Part shown: positions 8,671 through 17,572 of the stretch, in pieces | Position numbering within the stretch: the first letter of the stretch is position 1 | How the letters are laid out: every line of letters begins with the position of its first letter | DNA from: Burkholderia pyrrocinia | GTDB lineage: Bacteria; Pseudomonadota; Gammaproteobacteria; Burkholderiales; Burkholderiaceae | DNA: 64,000 bases | NCBI RefSeq assembly: GCF_001028665.1 | Contig: NZ_CP011504.1 | Span: 1,364,001-1,428,000 of the forward strand | Direction: 5' to 3' | The notes under the pieces: model-generated | Databases searched by the model: none | What the model was told of the DNA's origin: nothing | What the model saw: the letters and a program-made list of their open reading frames with translations, nothing else | Translations under genes and position numbers: made by a program

Positions 8671-9363
8671 TCACATCGGGTGCGTGGCCGACTGCGCGAG
8701 CGTCAGCAGTTCGTCGAACTGCGTGATCAACTCGAAGCACAGCAGGAACGCGAGCGTATAGGCCGGCGCGGGGAAGCGCCGGATCATCTCCAGCACCTGC
8801 GGCGCGAAGCGCGACCGGATCGCGTCGCGCGTCAGCAGCCACGCGATCGCGATGCCGATCGCGGCGCCCGCGATCAGGTCGGTCGGGTAGTGAAAGCCGA
8901 GATACGCGCGCGGCAGGCAGATGAACACGACGGAATACAGCAGCGCGACTACGCCGACGCGGCGCGCAATGATGAAGATGCCGGTTGCGATCGCCATCCA
9001 CAGCATCGCGTGATCGCTCGGAAACGAACTCCACGCCTGCAGCGTGGCCGCGCGCAGTCCGGCCGACGGGAAGTGCAGGTGCAGGTCGGGGTTGTAGATC
9101 GGCCGCACGCGGAACGGCAGCACCTGAGCGAGCAGCCGGCCGAACGCGAGCGCGATGAGCCCGCTCGCGACCGTCGCGACGACCAGCTCGCGTTGCCGCT
9201 CGCGGTTCGGGCCCGGCTGGAACCACAGCCAGCACAGCACCGGAATGAGCACGAAGCCCTTGAACGTGTAGAGGCCTGCGATCACGCGGATCACGTGATT
9301 CATCAGCGGGCCGAACGTCATGTGGGTGAGGAAGATCTGGATCGTGGTATCGAAATTGTTCAT
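8671..9363 (-). CDS. PAP2-family membrane phosphatase (undecaprenyl-diphosphatase-like)
   Basis: A 230-aa inner-membrane phosphatase of the PAP2 superfamily with about five or six membrane helices. The acid-phosphatase signatures are visible: FRVRP (C1), SSFPSDHAM (C2, catalytic His) and PRAYLGFHYPTD (C3, second His and Asp). Such proteins dephosphorylate undecaprenyl diphosphate or other lipid phosphates at the periplasmic face. The start at 9363 (MNNFDTTIQIFL) follows AGGG; an 89-residue upstream extension is arginine/proline-rich and looks non-coding. It stands alone between convergent and divergent neighbours. Confidence 0.9.
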   Translation of the reverse strand: MNNFDTTIQIFLTHMTFGPLMNHVIRVIAGLYTFKGFVLIPVLCWLWFQPGPNRERQRELVVATVASGLIALAFGRLLAQVLPFRVRPIYNPDLHLHFPSAGLRAATLQAWSSFPSDHAMLWMAIATGIFIIARRVGVVALLYSVVFICLPRAYLGFHYPTDLIAGAAIGIAIAWLLTRDAIRSRFAPQVLEMIRRFPAPAYTLAFLLCFELITQFDELLTLAQSATHPM

Positions 9364-9791
9364 GTTCTGTGCGCCCTGGTGGACGCGCAGCACGAGGCGC
9401 GCGGCCGGTAGGATCTGGAAGCGCGCTCGCACCGGAGCGCAACGGGGGGCAAGTATGTCACCCGCTATTTCGAAGAAAATGCGAAAAAATACCGGGAATC
9501 CCCTGATAAAACGGGGCTGCGCGGCGGGGCCGGATGGGAGAGCGCCGAGCGGCGGGGTACGGTCGAATCGTCCGACGTTTGTGCGTCGATGCGCGCAGTC
9601 GCCGGAAAAATATTTGGTTGAACTGGGCAATTCCGCAGGCCGGTGCGGATCTTGCGCCGGATGAACGAATGCGGGTTACGCCCTGTGCGGATCTGTCAGG
9701 CCGCGCGGTGTGATGCATGCGCCGGTCGAAAATAAAAGAAAAGGCGGGCAAGCCCTGTGGGCCTGTCCGCCTTGGCTGCGCGATGCCGAGT
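9364..9791. other. Intergenic region between the PAP2 gene and the MFS gene
   Basis: A 428-nt gap on the minus strand between the MFS stop and the PAP2 start. It holds the MFS terminator (9741-9773) and presumably the PAP2 promoter. I see no gene in it; the sequence around 9460-9620 is slightly AT-richer than average. Confidence 0.6.
9741..9773 (-). terminator. Intrinsic terminator after the MFS gene
   Basis: Read on the minus strand, a long GC-rich stem (AAGGCGG with an inner AGGCCC/GGGCTT stem) closes and runs into TTTTCTTTTATTTTC. It begins 18 nt after the MFS stop codon. Confidence 0.8.
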
Positions 9792-11024
9792 TCAGTTGCG
9801 CCAGACCCGCGCGGCGAGCGCGGCCAGCGACGTCGCGACGGCCAGCGCGGTCACCGCATTCCAGCCCAGTTGCGCGAGCAACAAACTGCCGATCGCGGCA
9901 CCGGCCGCCATCCCGATGAACATGCCGACGAACAGCACCGCGTTGAGGCGGCTGCGCGACGCGGGATCGATCCGGTAGACGATTGCCTGGTGCGCAATCA
10001 GCGTCGCCTGCACGCCGAGATCGAAGCCGATCGTCGCAACCGCGAGCAGCACGAGCTGCGTATGCGGCGGCATCAGCGGCGCGGCGGCCATCGACGCGAA
10101 CGACAGCGTCGCGATGCCGATGCCGATGCGCGTGACGCGCTCGGGGCCGTGATGGTCGGCCAGACGGCCGGCGATGGGCGCAGCCAGCGCGCCGGCGGCA
10201 CCCGCGAGGCCGAATGCGCCCGCGGCCGCGCTGCCGAGGTGGAACGGCGCGCCGTGCAGCATCACCGCGAGCGTCGACCAGAACGCGCTGAACCCGATGG
10301 CCAGCAGCCCCTGCGCGAGCGCGGCGCGGCGCAGTGCCGGATGATCGCGCCACAACGCGCCGAGCGAGCCGATCAGCGCGCGATACGGCAGGCGCGTGGT
10401 CGGTTCGAAGCTCGGCAGCCCGCGCGCGGCGACGATGCCGATCGCGGCGACGCTGGCGGCCGCGAGCGCGAACATCACGCGCCAGCCGGCCGTGTCGGCG
10501 ACGAAGCCGGCCACGACGCGCGACAGCAGGATGCCAAGCAGCAGCCCCGTCATCACCGTGCCGACGATGCGGCCGCGATGCGTGTCATGGGCGAGCGTTG
10601 CGGCGGCCGGCACGACGTCCTGCGCCATCGTCGCGGCGAGGCCGATCGCGAAGCTCGCCGCGAGCAGCAGCCCGAGCGACGGCGCGACGGCGGCGAGCAG
10701 CAGTGCGACGACCAGCGCGGCGGCCTTGGTCGCGATCACGCGGCGCCGGTCGAAGCGGTCGCCGAGCGGCGCGAGCAGCAGGATGCCGAGCGCATAGCCG
10801 AGCTGCGTGAGCGTCGGCACGAAGCCGATCGCGCGCGTCGACGCGCTGAGATCGGCCCCGAGTGCGCCGAGCATCGGCTGCGCGTAGTAGAGCGGTGCGA
10901 CACCGAGGCCGGCGGCGGCCGCGAGCAGCAGCACGAGCCGGCGATCGGGCATCGAATGGGCGGCCGGGTGGGCCGCGGTGTGCGCCAAATGGGGCGCGGC
11001 GTCGAGACGGGTCGGAGTGGACAT
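9792..11024 (-). CDS. MFS transporter, 12-helix efflux type
   Basis: A 410-aa major facilitator protein. After a short hydrophilic head it has about 12 membrane helices, with the loop 2-3 signature LAPLGDRFDRRRVI and a second-half counterpart GRLADHHGPERV. It resembles AraJ/YdeA-like drug or sugar efflux permeases; the substrate is unknown. The ATG at 11024 has AGGA about 9 nt upstream; another in-frame ATG lies 9 nt earlier. It is divergent from a LysR gene with a 101-nt spacer, which suggests that regulator controls it. Confidence 0.9.
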   Translation of the reverse strand: MSTPTRLDAAPHLAHTAAHPAAHSMPDRRLVLLLAAAAGLGVAPLYYAQPMLGALGADLSASTRAIGFVPTLTQLGYALGILLLAPLGDRFDRRRVIATKAAALVVALLLAAVAPSLGLLLAASFAIGLAATMAQDVVPAAATLAHDTHRGRIVGTVMTGLLLGILLSRVVAGFVADTAGWRVMFALAAASVAAIGIVAARGLPSFEPTTRLPYRALIGSLGALWRDHPALRRAALAQGLLAIGFSAFWSTLAVMLHGAPFHLGSAAAGAFGLAGAAGALAAPIAGRLADHHGPERVTRIGIGIATLSFASMAAAPLMPPHTQLVLLAVATIGFDLGVQATLIAHQAIVYRIDPASRSRLNAVLFVGMFIGMAAGAAIGSLLLAQLGWNAVTALAVATSLAALAARVWRN

Positions 11025-11125
11025 GGCGTGCATCCTGGGTTGGATAACGGGATGGACGCGAGTGTGGCGTCGCGCGGCCGGCGACGGTAGTGCCGCCTCG
11101 TGCAGATTTGTTATACGCTTCACGA

Positions 11126-12109
11126 ATGACCGAAAAATCTTCCGCTTCTCCCGCTGCTGGCGGCTCTCAGCGCATTCAGGCGGTGCCGGTGGATGGCGCA
11201 GGCTATCGCTTCGAGCTGATGGAAACCTTCGTACGCATAGTCGAGGCCGGCAGCCTGTCGGCCGCCGCCGCACAACTGCATACGACGCAGCCGACGATCA
11301 GCCGGCGGCTGCAGGCGCTCGAACGCTCGCTCGGCATGCGGCTGTTGCAACGGACGACGCACACGATGCGGCTGACCGTCGACGGCGAGCGCTGTTTCAA
11401 GCGCGCGAAGGAACTGCTGGCAAACTGGGCGGCGTTCGAGGCCGATCTGCGCGGCGCGCAGGAGGAGCCGGACGGGCTGCTGCGGGTCGCGGTGCCGCAC
11501 GCGTTCGGGCAGGAGCGTTTCGTCGGGCCGCTCGCGCAGTTCCTGCGCGACTATCCGCGCGTGTCGGTCGAGTGGCTGCTGCAGGACGACGTGCGGGATT
11601 TCGTCGGCAGCGGCATCGATTGCGCGATCCAGGTCGGCGAGCCGACCGATCCGTCCGTCGTCGCGATCCGGCTGACGAACGTGCCGCGCTTCGTGGTCGC
11701 CGCGCCGTCGGTGCTGAACAGCGCCGACCTGCCGGCCGACCCCGACGCGCTGGCCGCTTTGCCATGGCTCGCGTTGCGCACGTATTACCGCACCGAGCTG
11801 GCGCTGACGCACGCCGTCACCGGCGAGACGCGGCGCATCGCGATCCGCCCGCGCATCACGACCGCGAACCTGTATGCGCTGCGCAGTGCGGCGCTGCTGG
11901 GCGTCGGCGCGTGCGTCGGTTCTTCATGGATGCTGGCCGACCACCTCGCGCGCGGCGAACTCGTGCACCTCGCACCCGAGTGGCAGGCCGCGCCGTTGCC
12001 CGTCTACCTGACCTATCCGCATGCGCAGTTCTACCCGTCGCGGCTCGTGCGGTTCGTCGCGATGATGCGCGAGGCCGTGCCGGGGCTGGTCGAAGGGCGC
12101 GAAGCCTGA
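11126..12109 (+). CDS. LysR-family transcriptional regulator
   Basis: A 327-aa LysR regulator. The helix-turn-helix is at about residues 35-85 (EAGSLSAAAAQLHTTQPTIS RRLQALE, split here for length), followed by a type-2 periplasmic-binding effector domain containing GIDCAIQVGEP. The start at 11126 (MTEKSSASPA) leaves a 30-residue low-complexity N-terminal head before the DNA-binding domain, a little longer than usual. The divergent MFS gene is the likely target; the inducer is unknown. The 101-nt spacer holds short AT-rich patches suitable for LysR T-N11-A sites but no single clear box. Confidence 0.9.
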   Translation: MTEKSSASPAAGGSQRIQAVPVDGAGYRFELMETFVRIVEAGSLSAAAAQLHTTQPTISRRLQALERSLGMRLLQRTTHTMRLTVDGERCFKRAKELLANWAAFEADLRGAQEEPDGLLRVAVPHAFGQERFVGPLAQFLRDYPRVSVEWLLQDDVRDFVGSGIDCAIQVGEPTDPSVVAIRLTNVPRFVVAAPSVLNSADLPADPDALAALPWLALRTYYRTELALTHAVTGETRRIAIRPRITTANLYALRSAALLGVGACVGSSWMLADHLARGELVHLAPEWQAAPLPVYLTYPHAQFYPSRLVRFVAMMREAVPGLVEGREA

Positions 12110-12132
12110 CCCGGGCGGCGCGGGCTGCGCCG

Positions 12133-12771
12133 TCAGCCGCGCCGGATCCCTTCGGGCAGCGCGCTGATGCGGCGCACCTCGGGCGAGTCGAGCCATGCGC
12201 GCGACGTGGCGCAGTCGGCGAACATGTCGGTCGCATCCTCGCCCCAGAACAGGTCGCCGTCGAGTTCGAAGGTCGGCACGCCGAATACGCCGTGCGCGAT
12301 CGCACGATCGGTGTTCGCGCGCAACGCGTCCTTCACCGGCTGCGCTTCGACGGCCGTCACGCCTTCCGGAAAGCCGACGGCTTCGCACAGCGCGGCGAAG
12401 CCCTCCGGCGTCGACACGTCATGGCCGTCGCGCCAGATATGCCGGAAGATCTGCCGGATCGCATCGAGCGAATTGCCCATCGCGATCGCGAGGCGCAGCG
12501 GCTTGATCGGGTTGAACGGGTGGGCCGGCGGCATCCGGAACGGGATGCCGAGCTTGTCCGCGCGGTATTGCGCGTGGCGATAGGTGAAGACGCGTTTTGC
12601 CGCGATCTCCGCCGGTGCTTTCTGGCCCCAGTGCGCGAGCAGCGCGCCGAGCACGATCGGCCGCGGCTCGAACGCCGCCGCGGGCGGCAACCGGTCGAAC
12701 CGTTCCTGCTGCAGGTAGGCGAACGGCGAAACGAAATCGAAATACCAGGTGGCGGTGTGCGCGGCGTTCAT
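12133..12771 (-). CDS. DsbA-fold oxidoreductase, 2-hydroxychromene-2-carboxylate isomerase-like
   Basis: A 212-aa member of the DsbA-fold/kappa-GST-like HCCA isomerase family. The start WYFDFVSPFAYLQ carries the conserved serine that activates glutathione; GVFGVPTFELDGDLFWGED near residue 170 is the cis-proline and C-terminal signature. Characterised relatives isomerise 2-hydroxychromene-2-carboxylate in naphthalene degradation, using glutathione. No other naphthalene genes lie nearby, so the substrate may differ. The ATG at 12771 follows AGAGGGG. It converges on the LysR gene with a 23-nt gap. Confidence 0.9.
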   Translation of the reverse strand: MNAAHTATWYFDFVSPFAYLQQERFDRLPPAAAFEPRPIVLGALLAHWGQKAPAEIAAKRVFTYRHAQYRADKLGIPFRMPPAHPFNPIKPLRLAIAMGNSLDAIRQIFRHIWRDGHDVSTPEGFAALCEAVGFPEGVTAVEAQPVKDALRANTDRAIAHGVFGVPTFELDGDLFWGEDATDMFADCATSRAWLDSPEVRRISALPEGIRRG

Positions 12772-12914
12772 GGCGGATGCCCCTCTTGTGCATGGCCGTT
12801 TGACGGTTGCGCGCATGGTGCGCGCACAGGCGGCGCGCGATGCGTGCATCGGCGGCCAGTGTCGCACGCGGCCGCCGTTTGCGGTGTCGCGCCGCCGGAC
12901 GCGCGCGCGGCCGG

Positions 12915-13733
12915 CTACGACTCCGTGCCGTCGTCCGCTGCCGACGCGAGCCGCGCGAGACTGTCGCGCACGGCGGCCGCGTCGTAGCGTGCGCCCGCGC
13001 CACCGAGGGCAACGGTCGCCTTCTGCGCGAGCGGCAGCAGCATCGCGACCGCCGCCGCCATCGTCGGCGCGGCGGCGAGCCGCGATTTCGGGCCCGACAC
13101 CGTCAGCGCGCCGACGCATGCGCCGGCAGCATCGAACACGGGCGCCGACGCCGACGCCGTCTCGGGGTCGCGCTCGCCGTACGACGCGGCCCACAGTCGT
13201 TCGCGCACGTCGTTCCAGCGTGCGTCCTGCGTGTCGGTGAACGCCAGCAGGACCTTCCCGGACGCGCCCTGGCGAACCGGAAACTCCTCGCCGACCCGAA
13301 TCGACACGCGCACCGCCCGTGCGGGCTCGACGCGGTAGAGCACCGAGCGCATGTCGCCCTGGCGCACATAGAACGACGCCGTTTCCCCGAGTTCGCGGCT
13401 CAGCGTCTCGAGCAGCGGCTCGACCACCGGGCCGACCCGGAACGAGCGCTGGTACAGCGCGGCGAGCCGCAGCGGCTCGTGTCCGACCGCGTACTGGCCG
13501 TCGTCGAGCTTGCGCATGAAGCCGCCATGTTCGAGCGCGGCGAGCAGGCGCAGGATCGTGCTCTTGTACAGCCCGGTGCGGCGCGACAGTTCGGCGAGCG
13601 ACAGCCGGTCGTCGGTCGGTCCGAATGCACGGAGGATCGCGAACGCGCGATCGAGCACGGCGACGCCGCTGGAGGCTTCCTCCGCTGACGAATCGGGCCC
13701 GTCGCCGGCGTGATCTGCTTGAGTCGTAGGCAC
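12915..13733 (-). CDS. IclR-family transcriptional regulator
   Basis: A 272-aa IclR regulator: winged helix-turn-helix at about residues 25-85 (LSLAELSRRTGLYKSTILRL) and a C-terminal effector domain from about 95. It is divergent from the HMG-CoA lyase-like operon with a 172-nt spacer that contains three 5-7-5 inverted repeats (13772, 13856, 13876). The first lies just before this gene and the other two before the operon, so autoregulation plus control of the operon is the simplest reading. The effector is unknown, probably the substrate of the operon or its CoA ester. Confidence 0.92.
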   Translation of the reverse strand: MPTTQADHAGDGPDSSAEEASSGVAVLDRAFAILRAFGPTDDRLSLAELSRRTGLYKSTILRLLAALEHGGFMRKLDDGQYAVGHEPLRLAALYQRSFRVGPVVEPLLETLSRELGETASFYVRQGDMRSVLYRVEPARAVRVSIRVGEEFPVRQGASGKVLLAFTDTQDARWNDVRERLWAASYGERDPETASASAPVFDAAGACVGALTVSGPKSRLAAAPTMAAAVAMLLPLAQKATVALGGAGARYDAAAVRDSLARLASAADDGTES

Positions 13734-13771
13734 TGCCTGCTTCCTTCGGATGATGGTCGGTCGACTATATC

Positions 13772-13788
13772 GTTCTGCCTGACAGAAC
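13772..13788. promoter_or_regulatory. Candidate IclR operator, site 1
   Basis: GTTCTGCCTGACAGAAC is an inverted repeat with arms GTTCT and AGAAC around 7 nt. It lies 39 nt upstream of the iclR-type start codon and matches two further sites in the same spacer. The function is inferred from position and repetition. Confidence 0.7.
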
Positions 13789-13855
13789 TCAAGTTCCAGA
13801 AAATCGCAATTTCACGGGTATACCCCGCTTACAGCTCATTCGGCGCACGTCTAGA

Positions 13856-13872
13856 GTTCCGTCTAACAGAAC
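13856..13872. promoter_or_regulatory. Candidate IclR operator, site 2
   Basis: GTTCCGTCTAACAGAAC has the same 5-7-5 arrangement as site 1, with one arm mismatch. Its core GTCTAACAGAACT closely matches GCCTGACAGAACT of site 1. Centre-to-centre distance to site 3 is 20 bp, two helical turns, so dimers would bind the same face of the DNA. Confidence 0.7.
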
Positions 13873-13875
13873 TAT

Positions 13876-13892
13876 GTTCTTTCAGATAGAAC
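13876..13892. promoter_or_regulatory. Candidate IclR operator, site 3
   Basis: GTTCTTTCAGATAGAAC has perfect GTTCT/AGAAC arms around 7 nt. It ends 13 nt before the start codon of the lyase gene and abuts its Shine-Dalgarno (CGAGGTG), a position that would block the start of transcription or elongation if occupied. Confidence 0.7.
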
Positions 13893-13905
13893 AACGAGGT
13901 GTCGA

Positions 13906-14892
13906 ATGAGCGTTTCCGAATATCCGAAGGTGCTGGTCAGCGAGGTCGGGCCGCGCGATGGCCTGCAGAGCATCAGGACCGTGATGCCGACGGCCGGCAA
14001 GCTGCGCTGGATCACCGCGCTGGCCGCGGCCGGCCTGCGCGAGATCGAGGTGGGGTCGTTCGTGCCGGCCAGGCTGTTGCCGCAGATGGCCGATGTGCGC
14101 GAAGTCGTCGCGCACGCGCTGGCGATTCCCGGGCTGCACGTCGCCGCGCTCGCGCCGAACCTGCGCGGCGCCGAGGGCGCATTCGACGCGGGCGTGCACA
14201 AGCTGACACTGCCGGTATCGGTGACGGAAGCGCATTCGCTGGCGAACATCCGCAAGACGCCCGCGCAGATGATCGACGAGGTGCGCACGATCGTCGCGCT
14301 GCGCGATGCGCGGTTTCCGTCGGTGCAGATCGAGGCGGGCGTGTCGGTCGCGTTCGGCTGCACGATCGCGGGCGCCGTCAGCGACGACGAAACGATCGCG
14401 ATGGCCGTCGCGATGGCCGAGTGCGGCGTCGACGAGATCGGGCTGTCCGATACGAGCGGTTATGCGAACCCGGCGCAGGTGCGCCGACTGTTTGCGCGCC
14501 TGCACCGCGAAGTCGGCGACAAGGCCGGCGGCGCGCATTTCCACAACACGCGCGGGCAGGGTCTTGCGAACGTCGTCGCGGCGCTCGACGCGGGCGTGAC
14601 GACGATCGACGCAAGCCAGGGCGGCCTCGGCGGGTGCCCGTATGCACCGGGCGCGACCGGCAACATCGTCACCGAGGATCTGGTGTTCCTGCTCGAATCG
14701 ATGGGGATCGACACAGGCGTCGACGTCGACGCGCTGCTCGCCGCGCGCGCGATCCTGCACGACGCGCTGCCGTCCGAGGCGCTGTACGGCCACGTGCCGG
14801 ACGCCGGGTTGCCGAAGGGCTTCCGCTATGCGGACGGCCGCTCTCCGGCAGCCGCTCAACCGGAAGGATGCCTGACGGGAGTCGCGCAATGA
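13906..14892 (+). CDS. Hydroxymethylglutaryl-CoA lyase-like enzyme
   Basis: A 328-aa TIM-barrel lyase of the HMG-CoA lyase/DRE-TIM family, first gene of the IclR-controlled operon. GPRDGLQ gives the catalytic Arg17 and metal-binding Asp18; His211 and His213 are metal ligands; GGLGGCPYAPGATGN carries the catalytic-loop Cys244. The second-shell motif is HFHNTRGQG where classical HMG-CoA lyases have HxHDTYG, so the substrate may not be HMG-CoA itself. Expected reaction: cleavage of a 3-hydroxyacyl-CoA into acetyl-CoA and a keto acid. It overlaps the CoA-transferase gene by ATGA, indicating translational coupling. Confidence 0.9.
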   Translation: MSVSEYPKVLVSEVGPRDGLQSIRTVMPTAGKLRWITALAAAGLREIEVGSFVPARLLPQMADVREVVAHALAIPGLHVAALAPNLRGAEGAFDAGVHKLTLPVSVTEAHSLANIRKTPAQMIDEVRTIVALRDARFPSVQIEAGVSVAFGCTIAGAVSDDETIAMAVAMAECGVDEIGLSDTSGYANPAQVRRLFARLHREVGDKAGGAHFHNTRGQGLANVVAALDAGVTTIDASQGGLGGCPYAPGATGNIVTEDLVFLLESMGIDTGVDVDALLAARAILHDALPSEALYGHVPDAGLPKGFRYADGRSPAAAQPEGCLTGVAQ

Positions 14893-16181
14893 ACGGCCGG
14901 CCACCTGCTTCGACGCTACCGTACGAAGGCCTGCGCGTGATCGAGATGACGCACATGGTGATGGGCCCGACCTGCGGGATGCTGCTCGCGGATCTCGGCG
15001 CGGAAGTCATCAAGATCGAGCCGATCGCGGGCGACAGCACGCGTGCGCTGCGCGGTTCCGGCGCGGGCTTCTTCGGGATGTTCAACCGCAACAAGAAGAG
15101 CCTCGCGGTCGACGTGAAGGATCCGCGCGGGCTGGAGATCGTGCTGCGGCTCGTCGGGACGGCGGACGTCTTCAGCGAGAACTTCAAGAGCGGCACGATG
15201 GACCGGCTCGGCCTCGGTTATCCGGCGCTGTACGCGCTGAATCCGCGCCTCGTGTACGTGTCGCACAAGGGCTTCCTGCCGGGGCCGTACGAGCATCGCA
15301 CGGCGCTCGACGAAGTCGTGCAGATGATGGGCGGCCTGGCCTACATGACGGGCCCCGAGGGCCGGCCGCTGCGCGCGGGCGCGAGCGTGAACGACATCAT
15401 GGGCGGGATGTTCGGCGCGATCGGCGCGATGGCCGCGCTCGCGCAGCGCGAGCGCACCGGCCGCGGCCAGCAGGTGCAGAGCTCGCTGTTCGAGAACAAC
15501 GTATTCCTCGTCGCGCAGCACATGATGCAGTTCGCGGTGACGGGGCAGGCCGCGTCGCCGATGCCGAGCCGGATTTCCGCGTGGGCCGTCTACGACGTGT
15601 TCGCCGTGAAGGACGGCGAGCAGATCTTTCTCGCGGTGGTGTCGGATACGCAGTGGGCGCTGTTCTGCGACGCGTTCGGCTTTGCGGCGCTGAAGGACGA
15701 TCCGCGCCTCGCGACCAACAACCTGCGCGTGCAGGCGCGCGAGTGGCTGCTGCCCGAGTTGCGCGCGCGGCTCGCGCCGCATTCGGCCGCGGAGATCGGC
15801 GCGATCTTCGAAGCGATCGGCCTGCCGTATGCGCCGATCACGCAGCCGCAGGACCTGTTCGACGATCCGCATCTGCTGGCGACGGGCGGCCTCGAAGCGG
15901 TGACGCTGCCGGCCGACGCGAGCTGCGCGGGCCGGCCGGTCGACACACGCACCGCGCTGCTGCCGCTGACGCTCGCGGGCGAGCGGCTGCGGCTGCGCTC
16001 GGCGCCGCCCGCGCTCGGCCAGGACACGCACGCGTTGCTCGGCGAGCTCGGTTATGCGCCGGACGACGCGCGTGCGCTGATCGAAGCGGGCGTCGTCGCG
16101 GGACAGTACGGCGCGGACGGTGCAGCGCACGGCGACGGGCCGGGCGGCGCGCCTTCGCCGAACGAAGTGGCGAGCGCCTAG
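14889..16181 (+). CDS. CaiB/BaiF-type (class III) CoA-transferase
   Basis: A 430-aa family III CoA-transferase. The N-terminus GLRVIEMTHMVMGPTCGMLL and LADLGAEVIKIEP are family hallmarks, and SVNDIMGGMFGAIGAMAAL carries the catalytic Asp. Such enzymes move CoA between carboxylic acids such as succinate and the pathway substrate. The ATG overlaps the lyase stop codon, so the pair probably acts in sequence: activation of a dicarboxylic or hydroxy acid to its CoA ester, then cleavage by the lyase. The last 25 residues are glycine-rich and unlikely to matter for function. Confidence 0.92.
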   Translation: MNGRPPASTLPYEGLRVIEMTHMVMGPTCGMLLADLGAEVIKIEPIAGDSTRALRGSGAGFFGMFNRNKKSLAVDVKDPRGLEIVLRLVGTADVFSENFKSGTMDRLGLGYPALYALNPRLVYVSHKGFLPGPYEHRTALDEVVQMMGGLAYMTGPEGRPLRAGASVNDIMGGMFGAIGAMAALAQRERTGRGQQVQSSLFENNVFLVAQHMMQFAVTGQAASPMPSRISAWAVYDVFAVKDGEQIFLAVVSDTQWALFCDAFGFAALKDDPRLATNNLRVQAREWLLPELRARLAPHSAAEIGAIFEAIGLPYAPITQPQDLFDDPHLLATGGLEAVTLPADASCAGRPVDTRTALLPLTLAGERLRLRSAPPALGQDTHALLGELGYAPDDARALIEAGVVAGQYGADGAAHGDGPGGAPSPNEVASA

Positions 16182-16263
16182 CGCGGCCGCGATCCATCGA
16201 ACGAACAAAGGCACCCGGCCGCGCCACGCGCGGGCGCGGATCGCCGCATCCACGGAGACAACC

Positions 16264-17571
16264 ATGACATCCGCTTCCCCGGCGCTGGCCGCCGATCGCG
16301 AGACCGACGCGTCGGTCGAGCAACGGGCCGTGCGCAAGGCCGCGTGGCGTTTCATTCCGCTGCTCGCGCTGGCTTACTTCTTCAACTACCTCGACCGCAC
16401 GAGCGTCGGGTTCGCGGCGCTCACGATGAACCGCGATCTCGGGCTGACCGCGACGCAGTTCGGCTGGGGCGCGGGGATCATGTTCGCGGGCTACTGCGTG
16501 TTCGAGGTGCCGAGCAATCTCGCGCTGTACCGCTTCGGCGCGCGCCGCTGGCTCGCCCGCATCATGATCACGTGGGGGCTGATGGCGGCCGCGACCGCGC
16601 TCGCGACCGGGCCGACGAGCTTCTACACGATCCGGCTGCTGCTGGGCATCGGCGAGGCCGGGTTCTTTCCGGGCGTGATCTTCTTCCTCGCCGTGTGGTT
16701 TCCTCCGAGCTATCGCACGCGCGTGCTCGCGTGGTTCACCGTGTCGACGCCGCTGTCGTCGCTGATCGGCGGCCCGCTGTCGACGTGGCTGCTGCAGCTC
16801 GACGGCGCGCTCGGGCTCGCGGGCTGGAAGTGGATGTTCATCGTCGAAGGGCTGCCTGCGTGCGCGCTCGGCTTCTTCGTGCTTAAGCTGCTGTCCGATT
16901 CGCCGGCGGATGCCGCGTGGCTGTCGGACGACGAGCGCGCCGCACTGCAGCGCGCGTTCGAGCGCGAAGGCGCGGCCGCCGGCCGCAAGAAGCGTTTCGG
17001 CGTCGCGCTGCGCGACGTGCGCGTGTACGTGCTCGCGCTGATCTCGTTCGGCTTCACGATGGGTTCGTACGGGATCGGCATCTGGCTGCCGCAGATGCTG
17101 AAGGCGCACGGCATGTCGACGATGCAGACGGGCTGGCTGTCCGCGGTGCCGTACTTCTTCGCGACGGTCGCGCTGCTGTGGTGGGCGAAGCGGGTGGACC
17201 GTCGCGGCGGCCCGGTCGCGAACCTCGCAATCGGGCTGTTCATCGGTGCGGTGGCGCTCGGCGTGTCGACGCATTTCCTGACGCTCGGGCCCGCGCTCGT
17301 CGGCATCACGCTCGCGCTGATCGGCACGATTGCCGGCCGCACGATCTTCTACACGCTGCCGTCGCGTTTCCTGTCCGGCCAGGCAGCGGCCGGCGGGCTG
17401 GCGCTGATCAACTCGATCGGCGCGCTCGGCGGCTTCGCGGGCCCCTATCTCGTCGGCTACCTGAAGGACAGCTTCGGCACCTTCACGGCCGGCATGCTCG
17501 GCCTCGCGATCGTGCTGGCGATCACGACGCTGCTCACGCTGTCGCTGTATGCGTTCGACCGGAGCGAATGA
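16264..17571 (+). CDS. MFS transporter, anion:cation symporter family (importer)
   Basis: A 435-aa MFS protein with 12 predicted helices and the N-terminal signature FFNYLDRTSVGFAALTMNRD of the anion:cation symporter family, which imports organic acids with protons. PSNLALYRFGARRWLARIMI follows helix 2. In this operon it most likely brings in the carboxylic acid that the CoA-transferase activates. The start at 16264 was chosen over an upstream in-frame ATG because GGAGACAACC precedes it and the family head begins here. The next gene starts 2 nt after its stop codon. Confidence 0.92.
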   Translation: MTSASPALAADRETDASVEQRAVRKAAWRFIPLLALAYFFNYLDRTSVGFAALTMNRDLGLTATQFGWGAGIMFAGYCVFEVPSNLALYRFGARRWLARIMITWGLMAAATALATGPTSFYTIRLLLGIGEAGFFPGVIFFLAVWFPPSYRTRVLAWFTVSTPLSSLIGGPLSTWLLQLDGALGLAGWKWMFIVEGLPACALGFFVLKLLSDSPADAAWLSDDERAALQRAFEREGAAAGRKKRFGVALRDVRVYVLALISFGFTMGSYGIGIWLPQMLKAHGMSTMQTGWLSAVPYFFATVALLWWAKRVDRRGGPVANLAIGLFIGAVALGVSTHFLTLGPALVGITLALIGTIAGRTIFYTLPSRFLSGQAAAGGLALINSIGALGGFAGPYLVGYLKDSFGTFTAGMLGLAIVLAITTLLTLSLYAFDRSE

Positions 17572-17572
17572 C

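Noticed and set aside
9717..11090. A 457-codon plus-strand open frame opposite the MFS gene
   Set aside because: Antisense of a clear 12-helix transporter; rich in Arg/Glu/Gln repeats with no recognisable fold.
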